NCBI RefSeq assembly: GCF_002443255.2
Contig: NW_019211460.1
Span: forward strand, 38,566,944-38,630,943
Direction of reading: 5' to 3'
DNA length: 64,000 bases
Source: Varroa destructor
Lineage: Eukaryota; Arthropoda; Arachnida; Mesostigmata; Varroidae
Shown here: positions 49,482 through 61,874 of the stretch, in pieces
How positions within the stretch are numbered: the stretch's first letter is position 1
Layout: each line of letters starts with the position of its first letter
Position numbers and translations under genes: made by a program
The notes under the pieces: generated by a model
Told to the model about the DNA's origin: nothing
The model's input: the letters and a program-made list of their open reading frames with translations, nothing else
Database searches by the model: none

Positions 49482-49517
49482 GATATATATATTGAGAGAG
49501 AGAGAGAGAGAGAGAGA
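49436..49517. repeat. Compound (AT)n-(GA)n microsatellite
   Basis: About 39 bases of AT repeats, a short degenerate TA-rich spacer, then about 12 GA units at 49494-49517. Confidence 0.9.
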
Positions 49518-49940
49518 CCCTTTGAGGCAAGAGGCGGAAACACGAATGCAGGGTTAGATTGGACCAAGAAACATTGAAATGAGTAGAAAATGAGATGAAG
49601 ACGGAGGGCTAAGCAAAGAAGGAAAATAGAAGCTAAGAGGGAAGCTATAGGACTGGAAGATTTTAGACGACTTCTTAAAGTAACAACATTACTGTAAAAG
49701 TGATAATGACCAGAACGATAGCACTACGATAGAATGTATAATTGGATATAGGAAAGGAAAAGTACAGAACACCATTGTACTGTTACTTTACACATATATA
49801 TATGAACTATTCATATGGATATTTGCCATATATATATATCGATACGACCACATGACCAATAATGATTGTGATGCAGTACATTTGTTGTACTGATTGTTAT
49901 TACTCTGTTACAGTAGTATAATTGCCTTTGCAGTTTATCC

Positions 49941-49943
<3 letters not shown>

Positions 49944-49971
<28 letters not shown>
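49944..49971. repeat. (AT)14 microsatellite
   Basis: Pure AT dinucleotide run. Confidence 0.9.
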
Positions 49972-52900
49972 GGTGTATTTAGATAAGTTACACCACGAAG
50001 CCTTATTTCGTTAGTCCTTAAAATATATATGTTGATGCTGTAATTTATATAGTTTTATATCTAACTCCGCAAGTTGATAACTTTATTAATGCACAGCATT
50101 TACTCGATTAGTACACAAATTAATAAAACAAAATAAACAAATAACGTTTCTGTCTGTGATATTGATGATAGTTTTGTTAAGTATGTTCGGTATGCTAGAA
50201 CGTCGAGAGTGCAGAAAGAGGGACCTTGCCGCAGTCGTTGGCCAATTCTAGAGTTTTCTAGTTCGGAACAATTGAAACGGTAACGCTGATCTTCCGGTTA
50301 CAAGTATGTTGTCCAAAGGGGTCCTATTTCTATCAGAAGATCTCAACAGGTTTGTTTCTCTTTCATACTTCGTTGCATCTGCTGATTCTAAAGGTGGACG
50401 GGAACGTATTCACTTATACGAGGGTATATACATACAGGATGAGTGTGGCGCATTTACACCGATTGCGTCCATAAGAGAAATAGAGAGATAGTCGGAAACA
50501 AGTAAAAACCACTAGCGAATTCTCTGTTTGACATGAGCAAGATACATACAAGATTTTGTCCAAGGGGCGGAAGCTGTAAGGCACTCGATTGCCGACATCT
50601 CAATGCCTACAAATTTCGCGGATGTTCACCAAGCTAAAGGGTCCCTGAGAACGTTAGATCAGACCTCGAATTTATTAGTACCCCTAAAATGGCCTGGTTG
50701 CCTGAGGCCACCGATAATAATAGGTACAGAAATTGGTGAACTATCTAGTCAATTATTAATATAATTAATTAATTATAGTTTTCCGTAATACTTTTCCGTT
50801 AATGAGAATTTGTTGACAATACTCACACTAGTCATCATAATTTTGAGCAGTGATGGCCATAATTAGTATTTTGTTGCCGGCCAAATTAAATATTTGTATA
50901 ATGTATGTAGAGTAGAGAAATGAGCGTGCAAATATCAAACAGCATTGACGTTATAGGAAAGGTAAGGGCTGTATATAAGTGTCTATATATATACATTGAA
51001 ATAAACAACGTTTAATAAAAATATATCCTAAATCGTGCGCGTCTAAATATATATTGAAACAAAGTGAGCATCATTTAGTGCACAGCGAATGTATCGTAAA
51101 GAGAAAGAGTTGTGTAACCATAGGCACGATGGCATAAGAGCTCACAATGATGATAATTGAAAAATCCTATGCAATAACATTGTAGACTAGCCCAGACAGG
51201 TGCCGGAGGGAAACAATTGACTGTGAAACCAAAGTCCCCGATTGGTGACAGAACAAACTTTAAATTAAAAGGAAAAAAAGTAGAAGCCATAAAGTCGATG
51301 AAGGACACACAAGCAGTGAAATAACAGCAGAATATGAAATTTAACTGCGTTTCATTATTAACTACGGCATGTTTCCTGCGTAAGGACAAATTATACAACC
51401 TTAATCATGATCTATTCATTCGTGGTCGTCATTTTAAAAATAGGACTTAAAGTTTTGTTTATGACGATGATTAATACTGTCTAGAGGGGCAGACTTTCTT
51501 AGCACAGGGTGTGTAAAGCATCGCTGGCGCCCATTTCATAAAAATGTATTATCGATTTTGATGACTGGTATTGAGATGCGCAGTTGATTATGGTGACTCT
51601 CCGCAAATATGGCACAATTCTTGTTGAGTGAAAATCTCATCAAGACATTCGCCTGCAGATTAGGTCGGGTTGGTAGACCATGGACAAGCCATAGCATCGC
51701 AGTGGTAAGAAAGCGTGTGGATCCCGATCCAACAATCTCAACACGTGCTCATTGTGAAACAGTTGATATAACCATAAAAGTTCAGGACCATCACAAGCAT
51801 TGCTGATCACATGTTGAAGCGTACAGCAGGTACTAGTGACCTTTTTGACCTCCGATAAAGTTTAGTTACAGCGATGTAGGTAAATTAAATTTTCACGTTT
51901 GGAAAACTTGCAGAAAACTTGAAAATGGAGATCAAGCGATCACTTCACTCACAGAAAGCCACGTTGGGGTACAACTTGTCTTTGGTAAACAGTCGCGTAC
52001 AAATCTTAACTGTTTTATGACACAGTTAGAGATTTAACAAACGATTGAAAGAGTAACAAATAAGAAAAAAAAAAAAACTAGCCACCCTTATAGATAAACT
52101 AGTAAGCAAGCATGTGTCTAAGGCTCGGCATGTGTTATCTGTGTGGTTTTGCATCGCCCGAAAGATTCGAGCCATTCTAGATATAACACTAAGGAGACAT
52201 GAGTTTTTGTCGAATACATCAGCGGCATGGAGTATACCCACCATCATCCTAACTTGTCACTTGACGAAAAACTAAAGTTAATTCTACAACTCTTGTGCTT
52301 CAGGTCGTGGATTGCTTTTAGCATTATATGTTATAGACGCCACAGGAACAAATCGAGAAATGCTATAGGATTTGGATGCACACTGGATGTTACCGCCCCG
52401 ATCAGCTAGTCACAAGGGCAAACGTTTGAAATTGAAGATTAGTTCGCCCACCTTCTATGACGTAATCATCATCAGTAAAGCAAAACTCTATCGATAAGCT
52501 TGGATATTTCTGTTAAATGACGCTAATTGTTATTAGTGGGCCGTCGTATTGCCAACGGAATCGGTACCTGGTACACAGTGGATTTCTTGCCCCTGCCTAC
52601 CAATTATGGCTAGAACTTACCTATAACCAATACAGGTTTCAACAGTTACTTTCGAATACGGCTCTCAAATGGGCACTTTGTCCAAACACAAGTTACCCTA
52701 ATATCTATGAACACGAAAATGTTTTATGAAATTTAGTGTTTTTAAATATTTAGGTTGATAGGAAGTGCAGATCTCAGGACACACTATTTTGTCTGGCGGT
52801 ACGCTGTGTGCCTTTAGTTATAGAAAAAAAAAACATTTTAACAAACTATCATCGAAAAATAACCCATTTATTTCACCGTTCTACTATCGTAGATATGAAT

Positions 52901-53394
52901 ATGGTGTTCATAAAACCTTCTCAAGACAAATAATCGTTAAAACTGAAAGAGTAATTAAAAGGTCATACTTTTTTTTATTATGCTTGAATCAACGTAAATT
53001 ATTATGTACATTTATATTTAATGGTCACTCGGCAATTATTAATGTCTAATGTTTATTGTATCATACATTTTTAAGCTGTTTAGTACACGACATCGATGTT
53101 GCAGAGGCATAACTGGAATCAGTTTATGACTAAATTGTTCTCGGAGGAAAATTTTTTTGGATGTTTTACCGTAGGCTGATCATGACTTTATCAAGCCTCA
53201 CATGTTCAGTTTGCGAGAAATAGAAAAAGTACAATGTCTAACATTTTATCGCGGTTGTCAGGCATCAGTGTCAATTGCTTCCTTTTCTAGCCTGATTTAC
53301 CGTAATAACGGTGGTGCAGTTGCTTAGTTCTCACTTTTTTGCTATCAGACCATTGGAATGTAACTCTTCTCGACGGGACGAGACGGTCGGAGAT

Positions 53395-53630
53395 TGACGT
53401 CACGTTATTAACGCAATTATTTGCCCGTCTCAGAACAAAACCGCAACAAACTTGACAGGTTCCAGCGCATGGTTTTAGTCTGAACCCTATTCCCTCGTTG
53501 TTATTCTTAACGAAAATTCGTTATCGTTTTCAGGCAAACCTTCGAGAGAGCCAGCCCCGACTGGGCTGTACAGCAACCCTTCTGGGGGCTCGTTTAAAAA
53601 ACTGAATGGGCAATATTAACTGGGTCCTAG
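53395..53630 (+). other. Solitary CRE and a possible exon
   Basis: A perfect TGACGTCA lies at 53395-53402. About 130 bp downstream is an acceptor-like sequence (TTATCGTTTTCAG ending at 53533). After it two frames stay open for 20-28 codons with protein-like content. No domain or partner exon is recognised, so this is weak. Confidence 0.2.
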
Positions 53631-54857
53631 TCCATGACGCAGTCGATGTTTGTTCGGTCTTTTCCAAACACTCTTAAGTTCAGTTTAAACATAAGTATGT
53701 TAGACGCTTTACTGCGGCTAAGCTTGAGAGTTCAACTTGTAGTTGAAATAAGTTCTGCCCAGGGCTATGGCATTCCAAACTCAGACATCATCAAAGTTAT
53801 TGCACTCGTCTCTCTAGATACAAAATGGCCCTACGGCTTTTTAATAATGCGTCTTAAAGGCACTAATTCGCTGTGCGAAAATGCATAATCCTTCTAAACT
53901 ATAAAGATCTCGACGCCTAATTTCCCATATTTTTGACTATAATTTCCGATATTGTCAGGTTGTTAATAATAAACTTAACACACACTTTGCAGACGTCGGC
54001 TCTAGCACAGGATTAGCAGTTTCTTTTTTGATGAACGTACTGTTTTAAGTTTATGAAATATATAGTACGTGTTTAGCTCGGCTTGTTCTCAAGTTACCAG
54101 AGGGTATCATTCTATCGATAATGTTCTCCCGGTCACCGCTGTCGTCAGCGACTTTAAAAATTGCGCGATCACGCTTGTCACGTTCCAGTAGATCCGCTCT
54201 GCTACTCAATGATGTTCTCCCTGGTAAGGCTTAGTCACCTAGAGCATTCAAATATTTAGTGCGAGACATCGTGAAGCAGGTAAATAGATATCCAATCGGC
54301 CAATTATGTGAAAACACATGTAAATACTCTTAGCGGTTAGTAACATAAAGTGTTTGGTGGAATTTGATGGAACTGGAAAAATAGAGCGTCACAAAAATTG
54401 TGGTTCCGTGAATGAAGCAAAATGAAGTTCTAAATAATATCGAAAGAAGTGCGCTCAATCTACAACATTGTTAACCTTATTGTTATGATCTAATGCGATC
54501 GAGCACACAGCCAACGAGACCAGACCCGTGATAAGTGGATACGCTGTAGTTTGAAGTTACGTTGTAACTGCGCGCATTTCAGTAACAACTGGCATGACTT
54601 GGACAGATGGAAAATAAAATCCTTTTCATCAACTGGGGTTCTTCTCCACCCTGTTTACTCATAAATAACTGTTACAGCTAATGAGAATAACTTTGTTTAA
54701 ATCTAGTGATGTACTGGAGACCGTGTTAACGTTTTGACTACAAAGCTGCTATAAATGATAGGTTTCGAAATTTTCGCCTTAAGTCAGTCGTAGAAATAAC
54801 TTTCGATCATTCATTATTGATGATTTCTGTGGAGCCTGAATCTAAATCTTTTCGTGG

Positions 54858-54895
54858 ACAAACTAAAATGGGAATACTCGTCCATTTTAGTTTGT
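54858..54895. repeat. Perfect 14-bp inverted repeat, 10-base loop
   Basis: Arms ACAAACTAAAATGG (54858-54871) and its exact complement (54882-54895) flank a 10-base spacer. It can form a stable hairpin in RNA or a cruciform in DNA. It is too short for a typical animal microRNA precursor, and could be a MITE core or an RNA structure. Confidence 0.8.
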
Positions 54896-55090
54896 ATTTA
54901 CGCATGGAGCTAGAACACGATGGATAGACCTCGACGCTAGCGGCTAAAAGTTCCAGCGCTTCAACCGAGGAAATGAAGGGCGTATGTCAGGCTTTGCTGA
55001 ATTTTGTTTGCCTTTATATCTCAAGTTTTACGTCCAATAGCGTCGTTCGGCATTGCATATGGCTGCCAGGACAAAACGAAATTACCTCAT

Positions 55091-55116
55091 GCTTAGGTTT
55101 GACCCTAAACCTAGGC
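55091..55116. repeat. 10-bp inverted repeat with TTAGG-like arms
   Basis: GCTTAGGTTT and AAACCTAGGC pair with one G-U and a 6-base loop. The arms resemble the arthropod telomere unit TTAGG, but there is no tandem array. Confidence 0.55.
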
Positions 55117-56640
55117 ATTTGAATCATGTATGTAAAACACCTACTCAACTAAGTAAAAGGCAAAAAATTGATTATTTTAAGCATGTTGGCAACACCGTGT
55201 GAAAGTGTCTGTATCTATAACGACAATTTTCAAAGTTTATATATCACTAGGTTAGATTATAACGAGATGCACTTCTAACCTGAAACAACACTATCTTCTT
55301 TCGTCTATAGCGTATCGTTTGATAAATACGGCGAAGAAGCAGCGAGTTGCCTTTGTGTTTTTTTAGTAACATTGAAACATTTTAGCGTTTATAAAACGTG
55401 TTTAGCAAATTTTTTAAGCGACTGTGACGATTTCGAATCTACCTCTCAATAAGTGGATAAATACAATGGCTTTGACAATCTAAAACTGTTAAAAAACGAA
55501 GCGCTCTTCTGGAAATACAAATATTTAGCGGAAAACGTTTCCGTATTATTATTTAAGAACTGCCCCTATCTAGAATATTACGTGTTAAGTTACGTCTTAA
55601 AAGTATTTGTTGCTGACACTTGGATAGGATAGAAAATAGTACGTACTACCTCGCTAAAATACTTCATGAGGCTAAATCAGATTTTCTAGAATCTTTATTG
55701 TCATTGTAGGTTCATCAAATGTTTTATGCCTTCACAGTTCATTGAATTGGAAGTTTAGAGTGAGTCGAAATATATGCCGACTTCACGGTGAGGAAGCTAC
55801 GGGCAACGAGTCTATCTAATTAAAGGTATTTCACCTGTTTTTCAAGGTAACCGTATTTCACAGATGTACACTCAAAGTAACTAAATACTTTTTAGGTATT
55901 ATTAAATAAAAAAAATAGCAAAGTCAGCCTTTGTGTTATTTCGTAGGAATATCAACAAGCACACAAGGAACAAAGGGTTAAAGGTGCACTTGTTTGTTAG
56001 ACCTTTATAGTATTCTTATATGCTTTGTATTGGGAACGAAAATATAAAACTTGTAAATATAATTCATTATTTTAACCACCAAATATCCTTTCTCCAATAC
56101 AAATTATATAATAACACATTCAAATAAATAATACATACTTCACCAGAGTTTGTTTCCAAAAAATGCGGCACATCATAAGACCTATAGACTGGTGAATTAG
56201 TCTAGTCTATTTGTCTCACGAAAATCATGCTGTTTAAGCGGAGACGTATCTTCTTCCACAATGTAAATGTATAAACACAAAAAATATTGCTTTTTTTTTT
56301 TTTATATCATGATTTCGAAGTACTCCTATACATCATATAGTCTTCTATTAAGGCTGCGATTTGTCTGAGAACATGCACCGGTACGTAAGCTCTGTCTGTC
56401 CATGAGACAGAGAACGGGATGCTCCGCATTAATGGCAACGTCGGCGCTTGCCACGTTTTTGTAGGCTAGGTTCAGAACTGCATCTTTTTCATGGAATCAT
56501 CTTACAATAGTGTCACCCCGTAATCGCTGAGCAACAATTGAGTGTAGTTTTGGCTTGAGGTATGTTAGTGTAAAACGCGTGTCGAGAATATCTGATAGAG
56601 ACCGGGCATGCGCTGACATTCTGTCATGTTTTTTTTGCAG

Positions 56641-56707
56641 TATCAGTCTCAGACATTGAATCCAATCCATATGAGCGTGTACAGCTGTTATAGGTTTTCG
56701 TGAGTCG
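56641..56707 (+). other. Probable 5' UTR part of the glucuronosyltransferase exon, with a uORF
   Basis: A strong acceptor (TTTTTTTTGCAG ending at 56640) implies an upstream non-coding exon. A 10-codon upstream ORF (ATG 56671, stop TGA 56701-56703) ends 4 bases before the main ATG, so it may reduce or tune translation. Confidence 0.5.
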
Positions 56708-58494
56708 ATGGCAGGGCAATGGCGTCAGAGACAGCTATGCGTTTTGGTGCTGCTGTCCGCAGGGATCTATGTGTTTTTGTTAAATCAATTCACAGATTCA
56801 ATCCGAATGTGGACAACCAGAAACGCGGCTACGACCATCCTTGTATTAACACCAACTTATCCGCGACCGACCCAGATAGCCGATATGACCCGCTTATGCA
56901 ATACACTGATGCATATCCCATCACTCTTTTGGGTTGTTGTCGAAGACGCCTATAATAAAACTGAAAATGTAAGTCAATAATATTGAAAAAAAAATGCCGT
57001 TTAGCACAACCTGTTGTTTTTGTTGTCTTTTTGGTTTGATAGCACCATGCAAAAGCATCTAGCGCCTTGTAGGACAGATTGTTAGGTAAAACTAAATAGA
57101 ATCTCCATTGATTTTTCGACACCAAGTAAAACCAACATTACACAGCGTCGTGTTTTTTTCCGTTCATTCCGACTACTGTTCAAGAGGACTTAAATGGGAG
57201 TCGTATGGGATATATTTAATAAATATAATCAGTTTTCTGTTTTCTAAAGTTTGTCCCAAATATTATGCGTATTATATATTAGTGCGGGGCAAAAATACCT
57301 GGACGATTATGGAGGGCACCGTGGAAAAGCCTGAGTAAGACATCTACTTGCACCAACCATATTCCCCAGACCTTGCGCCTACGCGTTATAATATCTGTCA
57401 ACCCATAGGCAAAATAAAACAGTATCAATACATATGATTTTGCCTTTTTTCGAGATCACCATACTGGTATATTGGTACCTGTACAGCAAAGAAATCTAGG
57501 ATTGAAAGGACTGCCCGAGCATGGTTTATTAGGCTCCATTACCATATCTTGAACTTGATGGATGCTTTCCGCTTCGATCGGCCACCCGAGGGCGACCAGG
57601 ACCTTCGGTGGCAATGGCTCAACAAGATCGGCCATTTAATTCTCAATTATAGTTACGAATCTTGGGTTTTATTAAAATTAGGAGCCTGAGTGCCCAATAA
57701 TTGAGCCTGAATAAAGTGCTTGGTTTGTCGTTACATTAAAAACCGTCATTGTCATTTAAGCAACTAGGTATCGCTATTTTGCTCCAAGTATCGATACGTG
57801 ATAGATACCGAAATCAAGCCACAGATTTCGTATGTTATTACAGATAGCAGAACTACTTGAGTTTTGTAGTGTCCCCTTCGTTCATCTTGCCAAGAGGACC
57901 CCCAGAAATTTAACCGGACCATATAAAGGACGCGGCGTAACTAATCGCAACGAGGGATTACGATGGATTCGTGAAAACGTCCATACCATTGTCAGCGACA
58001 ATCGTTCCGCTGTTGTATATTTTGCCGACGATGACAACGCGTACGATATTCGACTTTTCGAAGAGATCCGGAAGACAGATCCGAATCGGGTGTCGATGTT
58101 TCCCGTTGGTACAATTGCGGGCACGGGAGTCTCCTCGCCAATCATCGATCAGGACGGCAGCCTTCTAGGCTTTTTCGATCCATATCCAGCAAAGCGCAAA
58201 TATATGGTGGACATGGCTGGCTTCGCTGTCGGCCTAGAAATATTACTCAGATCAGGTGCAAAATTCGTATACAGGACTGGCGCCCTTGAGGATTATTTCC
58301 TACGTGATCTCCATTTTCAAGAAGAAGATATACAGTTTTTGGCTGACCGTTGCACGAGGATTTTGGCGTGGCACGTTAAGACCAGTGGGGGACCGTTCAT
58401 AAAGCTTATAACATTGGCTGATAAACTGAAGCCATTTGTCAATAATACAAATTTATTCGAATTAGTTAGACTATACTCACCAGTGCCGCGATAA
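56708..58494 (+). CDS. Beta-1,3-glucuronosyltransferase (glycosyltransferase family 43)
   Basis: Exons 56708-56968 and 57844-58494 (GTAAGT donor, ACAG acceptor, phase 0) encode about 303 residues. A type II Golgi membrane topology is visible: a short basic N-terminus, an anchor at about residues 9-27 and a short stem. The catalytic domain starts with the family signature PTYPRPTQ (49-56). It continues with VVVEDA (76-81), the UDP-GlcA/Mn-binding YFADDDN (DDD at 149-151), MVDMAGFAV, the catalytic-base Glu at about 236 in ALEDYFLRDL, and ILAWH with His at about 264. The family transfers glucuronic acid to galactose, in the proteoglycan linkage tetrasaccharide (GlcAT-I) or on HNK-1 type glycans (GlcAT-P/S). 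The short stem favours GlcAT-I, but the region after FPVG is divergent, so the exact paralog is open. The chosen start is the first ATG after an in-frame stop. Confidence 0.94.
57345..57410 (+). mobile_element. Mariner transposase scrap inside the intron
   Basis: The frame beginning at 57348 reads LHQPYSPDLAP, the hallmark block around the third catalytic residue of mariner transposases (usually HPPYSPDLAP). Just upstream, another frame reads KYLDDYG, matching the segment that precedes it, so there is a frameshift. No other recognisable part was found. It is a dead remnant in the 875-bp glucuronosyltransferase intron. Confidence 0.55.
57438..57689 (+). other. Unexplained 83-codon open frame in the intron
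   Basis: Open from after a TGA to a TGA, with protein-like content (FDRPPEGDQDLRWQWLNKIG) but no ATG near its start. It directly follows the mariner scrap but does not resemble the end of mariner transposase. It could be another transposon remnant (the W-K-I pattern faintly recalls THAP domains) or chance. Confidence 0.2.
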
Positions 58495-58760
58495 CACTTA
58501 CGTAGTTCTATGTTATACTGTAGATTATTCAAATAGTTGAGCATGAATTTCCCATGTAGTTAATGTGGTACTATATAGTATAAACATTTTTTTACAATTC
58601 ATCCATACGAAACTCATAACTGACCCGACCCGTGCTTTCCCAACGAAAATCTGGGGATGCCGAGTACAGCTGCGTTCTAAATTATGTTTATATATTTTCA
58701 TACATATATATATATTACATATCATTATATTAAACATACAATTACAAACGTTAATAGTAT
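58495..58760 (+). other. 3' UTR of the glucuronosyltransferase gene
   Basis: AT-rich sequence following the stop. ATTAAA at 58729-58734 is the best nearby polyadenylation signal, about 235 nt after the stop. Confidence 0.4.
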
Positions 58761-61390
58761 TATAGTTTGTAATTATGTGTTTGAAGCAAATATTTTTGAA
58801 CTTTTGTTATATTTTCTCGTTCAGTGTCACGTTGAAAATTATGGTCCGATTGAAACGGCTTCGGATTACTGGATTTATTCAATGAGTTTGATTAGAGCAC
58901 TTTCTTAAAATGCATATATTTTTCCTTTAATGAGTTATTATTGTTCTCCGTAATCTGCAGAGGGTTGTTTTCCGTGACACGACCTTTGGCCCTGTTACGT
59001 ATCGGTCGTAACAAAAAGTAATTCTGAACTTGACAACGCCCCATAGTACTAAACCTTACTGCTTTTTGACAACCAGATTTTTATCGATCTTGATTACAAC
59101 GTTCTTTAAGGTGAAGTTAAGGAACCTATTACCATTTTTGCAAGACGAACTTTTAATGTTTTCAATTATCGCTTTAATTTTCTTATCAACATTACTTAAT
59201 ATTCAGACAAAAAAAAAAAAAAAACTAACCCGATGTAGAAGCGAAGTATTTAGGTACGCCTGTACTTATCTGTAAAAAGTTGCATAGGGAAGAATTTCTA
59301 CAATAATTGATAGATCGTATATAAAAGTCAGACTGAATGCCTTAGATCCTGAAACTACCGGAACTTCGCTACGAAGTAGAAACGGAAAGTTTTCCACGAT
59401 GTAGTCGATCAATAGGAACGTTTCAATTTAGAACGAGCCACATCTGCACGTGGCAAGTATTTATTGTTTACTTACAGTCAGTGCTCTACTGTCAGTGGTT
59501 GTTTGTACGTCCCGCATTTGTGGGCTCATCGAAGAAAAACAATATTCGGTATTTTTCTGCGATGCAGTGATATATAGCTTGCACTAATAGCATTACGGAT
59601 AGTGTTTAGGGGTACGGGCAAGGTGTACGATGATTAAGAACTGGTCGGTTACATTTCATTCCAATGAGCAATTCTGCGGCAATACTGCTGCGGTAGTAAC
59701 GATAACATTAAGGAAACTAATACACGTTGTCCACGTCAGACATTGATATATTGGATTATGAGACAAATATTGTACCTGTTATTATTTCGTTCGCTCGGAA
59801 CGAGACAGACGCCCGGTATCTGTCGAAGCGCGCAGTATAAATTGATCTTTCAAAAAGGCTACTTGGATTGCGTTGGATTTAAAGTTTGGCGGGCTCCCTT
59901 TCAAAACTGTTTTGGATTGCGGCATCGTTTCAATAATTATTAGAGAAAAAATAAACTAAAATAGCTATTAAAAAATAATTTGCTTTCGGAGCGCTTACGC
60001 CATGAGGGTAATAGCGGCATTTTCGACATTGGCCTTTTTACTGTTTTCATGGTGAAGGAAAGGTGGCTAGGAGATAAGGATTGTGCGTGAAATTAAGAAG
60101 AGATAAGCGGTACTTGGCAGCATTTTCAGGAACTGGTTATACAGTTCAGAGCAGGAAAACTGAGTCCCACGTACAACGTACGCTCCAAATGTCGGCTTGA
60201 AGTAGGCAACAATGGAAAGCGAGGTTCTATAACGCTAGAATAAGGCCTAATAAGTTCAGAGGATTTCTACATAGCTAGGAAGTATCTTACACACAAATGC
60301 CGTGCAGAGGAAAGTCACGAAGTCCCAATACAATTCTCTTAAATACATCGGTATCAGTACTTGCTCGGCAAAGACAATAATTTATGCACAAGATCGGTAT
60401 GTACTATAAACCTTTTAAACACCGATATGACGAGTACGAACTACGATTTAACTAAACACGCCACGCTGAATTCAGCAAGAAACGATGGGGTATAAAAATC
60501 TGGCATTTGGCCGTCACACGACTGAAAACTCTGATAAGCATTGAATGGGAACTATCTTGCGCATGTGTCATAACCCAGGCTTTACTATTATAACTCGACA
60601 AAGTTGACAACCGTTCGATAGTGCAGTACCGCATGAAAAGTAAACTAGAAGAAAAGCAGTCTAAAAATGATCCGCCTATTAAGAACGCGTTTCCATTTGC
60701 TCTCCACGATAGACCTAATTATTCCTTTTCAACAAGTGTTGCACTTTGACCGCCCTGGGATTATTAAACGTACAAATTTGTTTTTGTATTTTCGTAGGAT
60801 TTCCCCACATTATGAGATCATACCCTAGCAAGGACATAATGGTCTTCAACTGGCCGCTGAAGCTATAAATTGAAATAGAAAAAAACTAACTATACAGTGA
60901 TTCTGTTTCTTATTATACATATCACTTCGTCAGATTTTTAGATTCGCCTATCGTGCATTCTGCAGTGCCACTATTTACTTATGTACTATTGTGGGTAATT
61001 TATTTGCTGTTTATAGCATCTTCTCTATGAGAGTAAGCTAACTACAGATTGTGACAGGTGGCTAATAATCCCAAAAATGACCGGCATTAACTTATCTATC
61101 CACCACCCGTTCTAGGAGAACAGCGTAATCCAATATTTGTAGCCAACTGAGCGCAATACTATCGCATATAAACTATCAATACTAACTTCTTTATTCTAAA
61201 ATTCAGCAGGACACTTTGACGGTAGAATAAATTACGTTAACCAACATTAGTCACCTAAACAGATAATATCTACGTAAAATTCATAACACCTATTTAAGGC
61301 TCGTGTGTTACTTGTGCTTCTGTAATAATTTTCTGTCCGGTTTTTCGCAATCGACGTACTTTCTGAACAGATCACACGTAGATATATAGG
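58761..61390. other. Intergenic DNA, no identified gene
   Basis: AT-rich with a 14-base A run near 59,210. No recognisable coding or RNA feature. Upstream parts of the LINE remnant at 61.4 kb might extend here but are not recognisable by eye. Confidence 0.45.
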
Positions 61391-61399
61391 AAGGCACGG

Positions 61400-61871
61400 A
61401 TGATGACTTATTTTGTAAAAAGGCCGGAAAACGTTTTGAACAAAGTTAGTCCGCATGCGTTTAAGGCTATCCACATTGAACGGCTAAGGTGTCGACGATA
61501 CTTCGTGAATATGAAGTTTCAGAACAACTGCCATTTTGCCGATGATCCAGTACTTTTCGGCAAATCCAGGACTCAAGAGAATGCTCAAGCGTTCAACTAA
61601 CTTGGCGGTACAGATCAATGACGGAAAAGTTCTGGAAGATATCGGTTCCTTTTATGTGGTTTTATTAGTCCAAGTAGAAACTAATTTACAAGCAGTTTGT
61701 ACCATACTTGTATGTTTATCAGGGTTAAAGTATTTTTTGCCGATCCTTCGTCTAAAGTGCTTCACAACTTTCGGCCTCATTTGTTTTTTTCAAGGCTTCT
61801 TTGTTGAAAAGCGTGTTGATTTTCGTTGGAGTTGGAATACTTCAGCAGGGGGAAGGCCTATCTGGTACTAA
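61400..61871 (+). mobile_element. Decayed LINE reverse transcriptase fragment (RTE-like)
   Basis: In one frame NNCHFADDPVLFGKS (FADD at 61535-61546) matches the F/Y-A-D-D catalytic block of non-LTR reverse transcriptases, followed by an ENAQAFN segment similar to the ELQ--LN stretch of RTE-type elements. After a frameshift near 61600 the next frame reads INDGKVLEDIGSF (61614 onwards) and then VETNLQA, matching the VDGK-LEEVDSF-YLG--V block typical of RTE-like LINEs. A degenerate C-terminal stretch ends near 61871. There are no endonuclease domain and no intact frame. The clade is a judgement from memory of these motifs; another LINE clade is possible. Confidence 0.6.
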
Positions 61872-61874
61872 AAT

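Larger units (their letters stand above)
47100..53390. other. Intergenic DNA, very AT-rich with microsatellites
   Basis: No gene or transposon protein motif found. Contains several long AT tracts (listed), AATAAA words at 47345-47350 and 48817-48822, and short random frames. The translations of the AT tracts (alternating Ile-Tyr) are artefacts. Confidence 0.5.
53640..56630. other. Intergenic DNA upstream of the glucuronosyltransferase gene
   Basis: AT-rich with no coding features beyond short random frames. Contains two inverted repeats, listed separately. The promoter of the downstream gene is probably here, but I cannot place it. Confidence 0.45.

Noticed and set aside
49385..49567. Minus-strand frame of Ile-Tyr and Ser-Leu repeats
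   Set aside because: Translation of the (AT)n and (GA)n microsatellites, not a gene.
11271..52965. NBRE words (AAAGGTCA) at 11271, 13388, 52958 and, on the minus strand, 51837 as possible Hr38 autoregulation sites
   Set aside because: About two are expected by chance on both strands in 64 kb. Four scattered single sites far from the promoter are not evidence.
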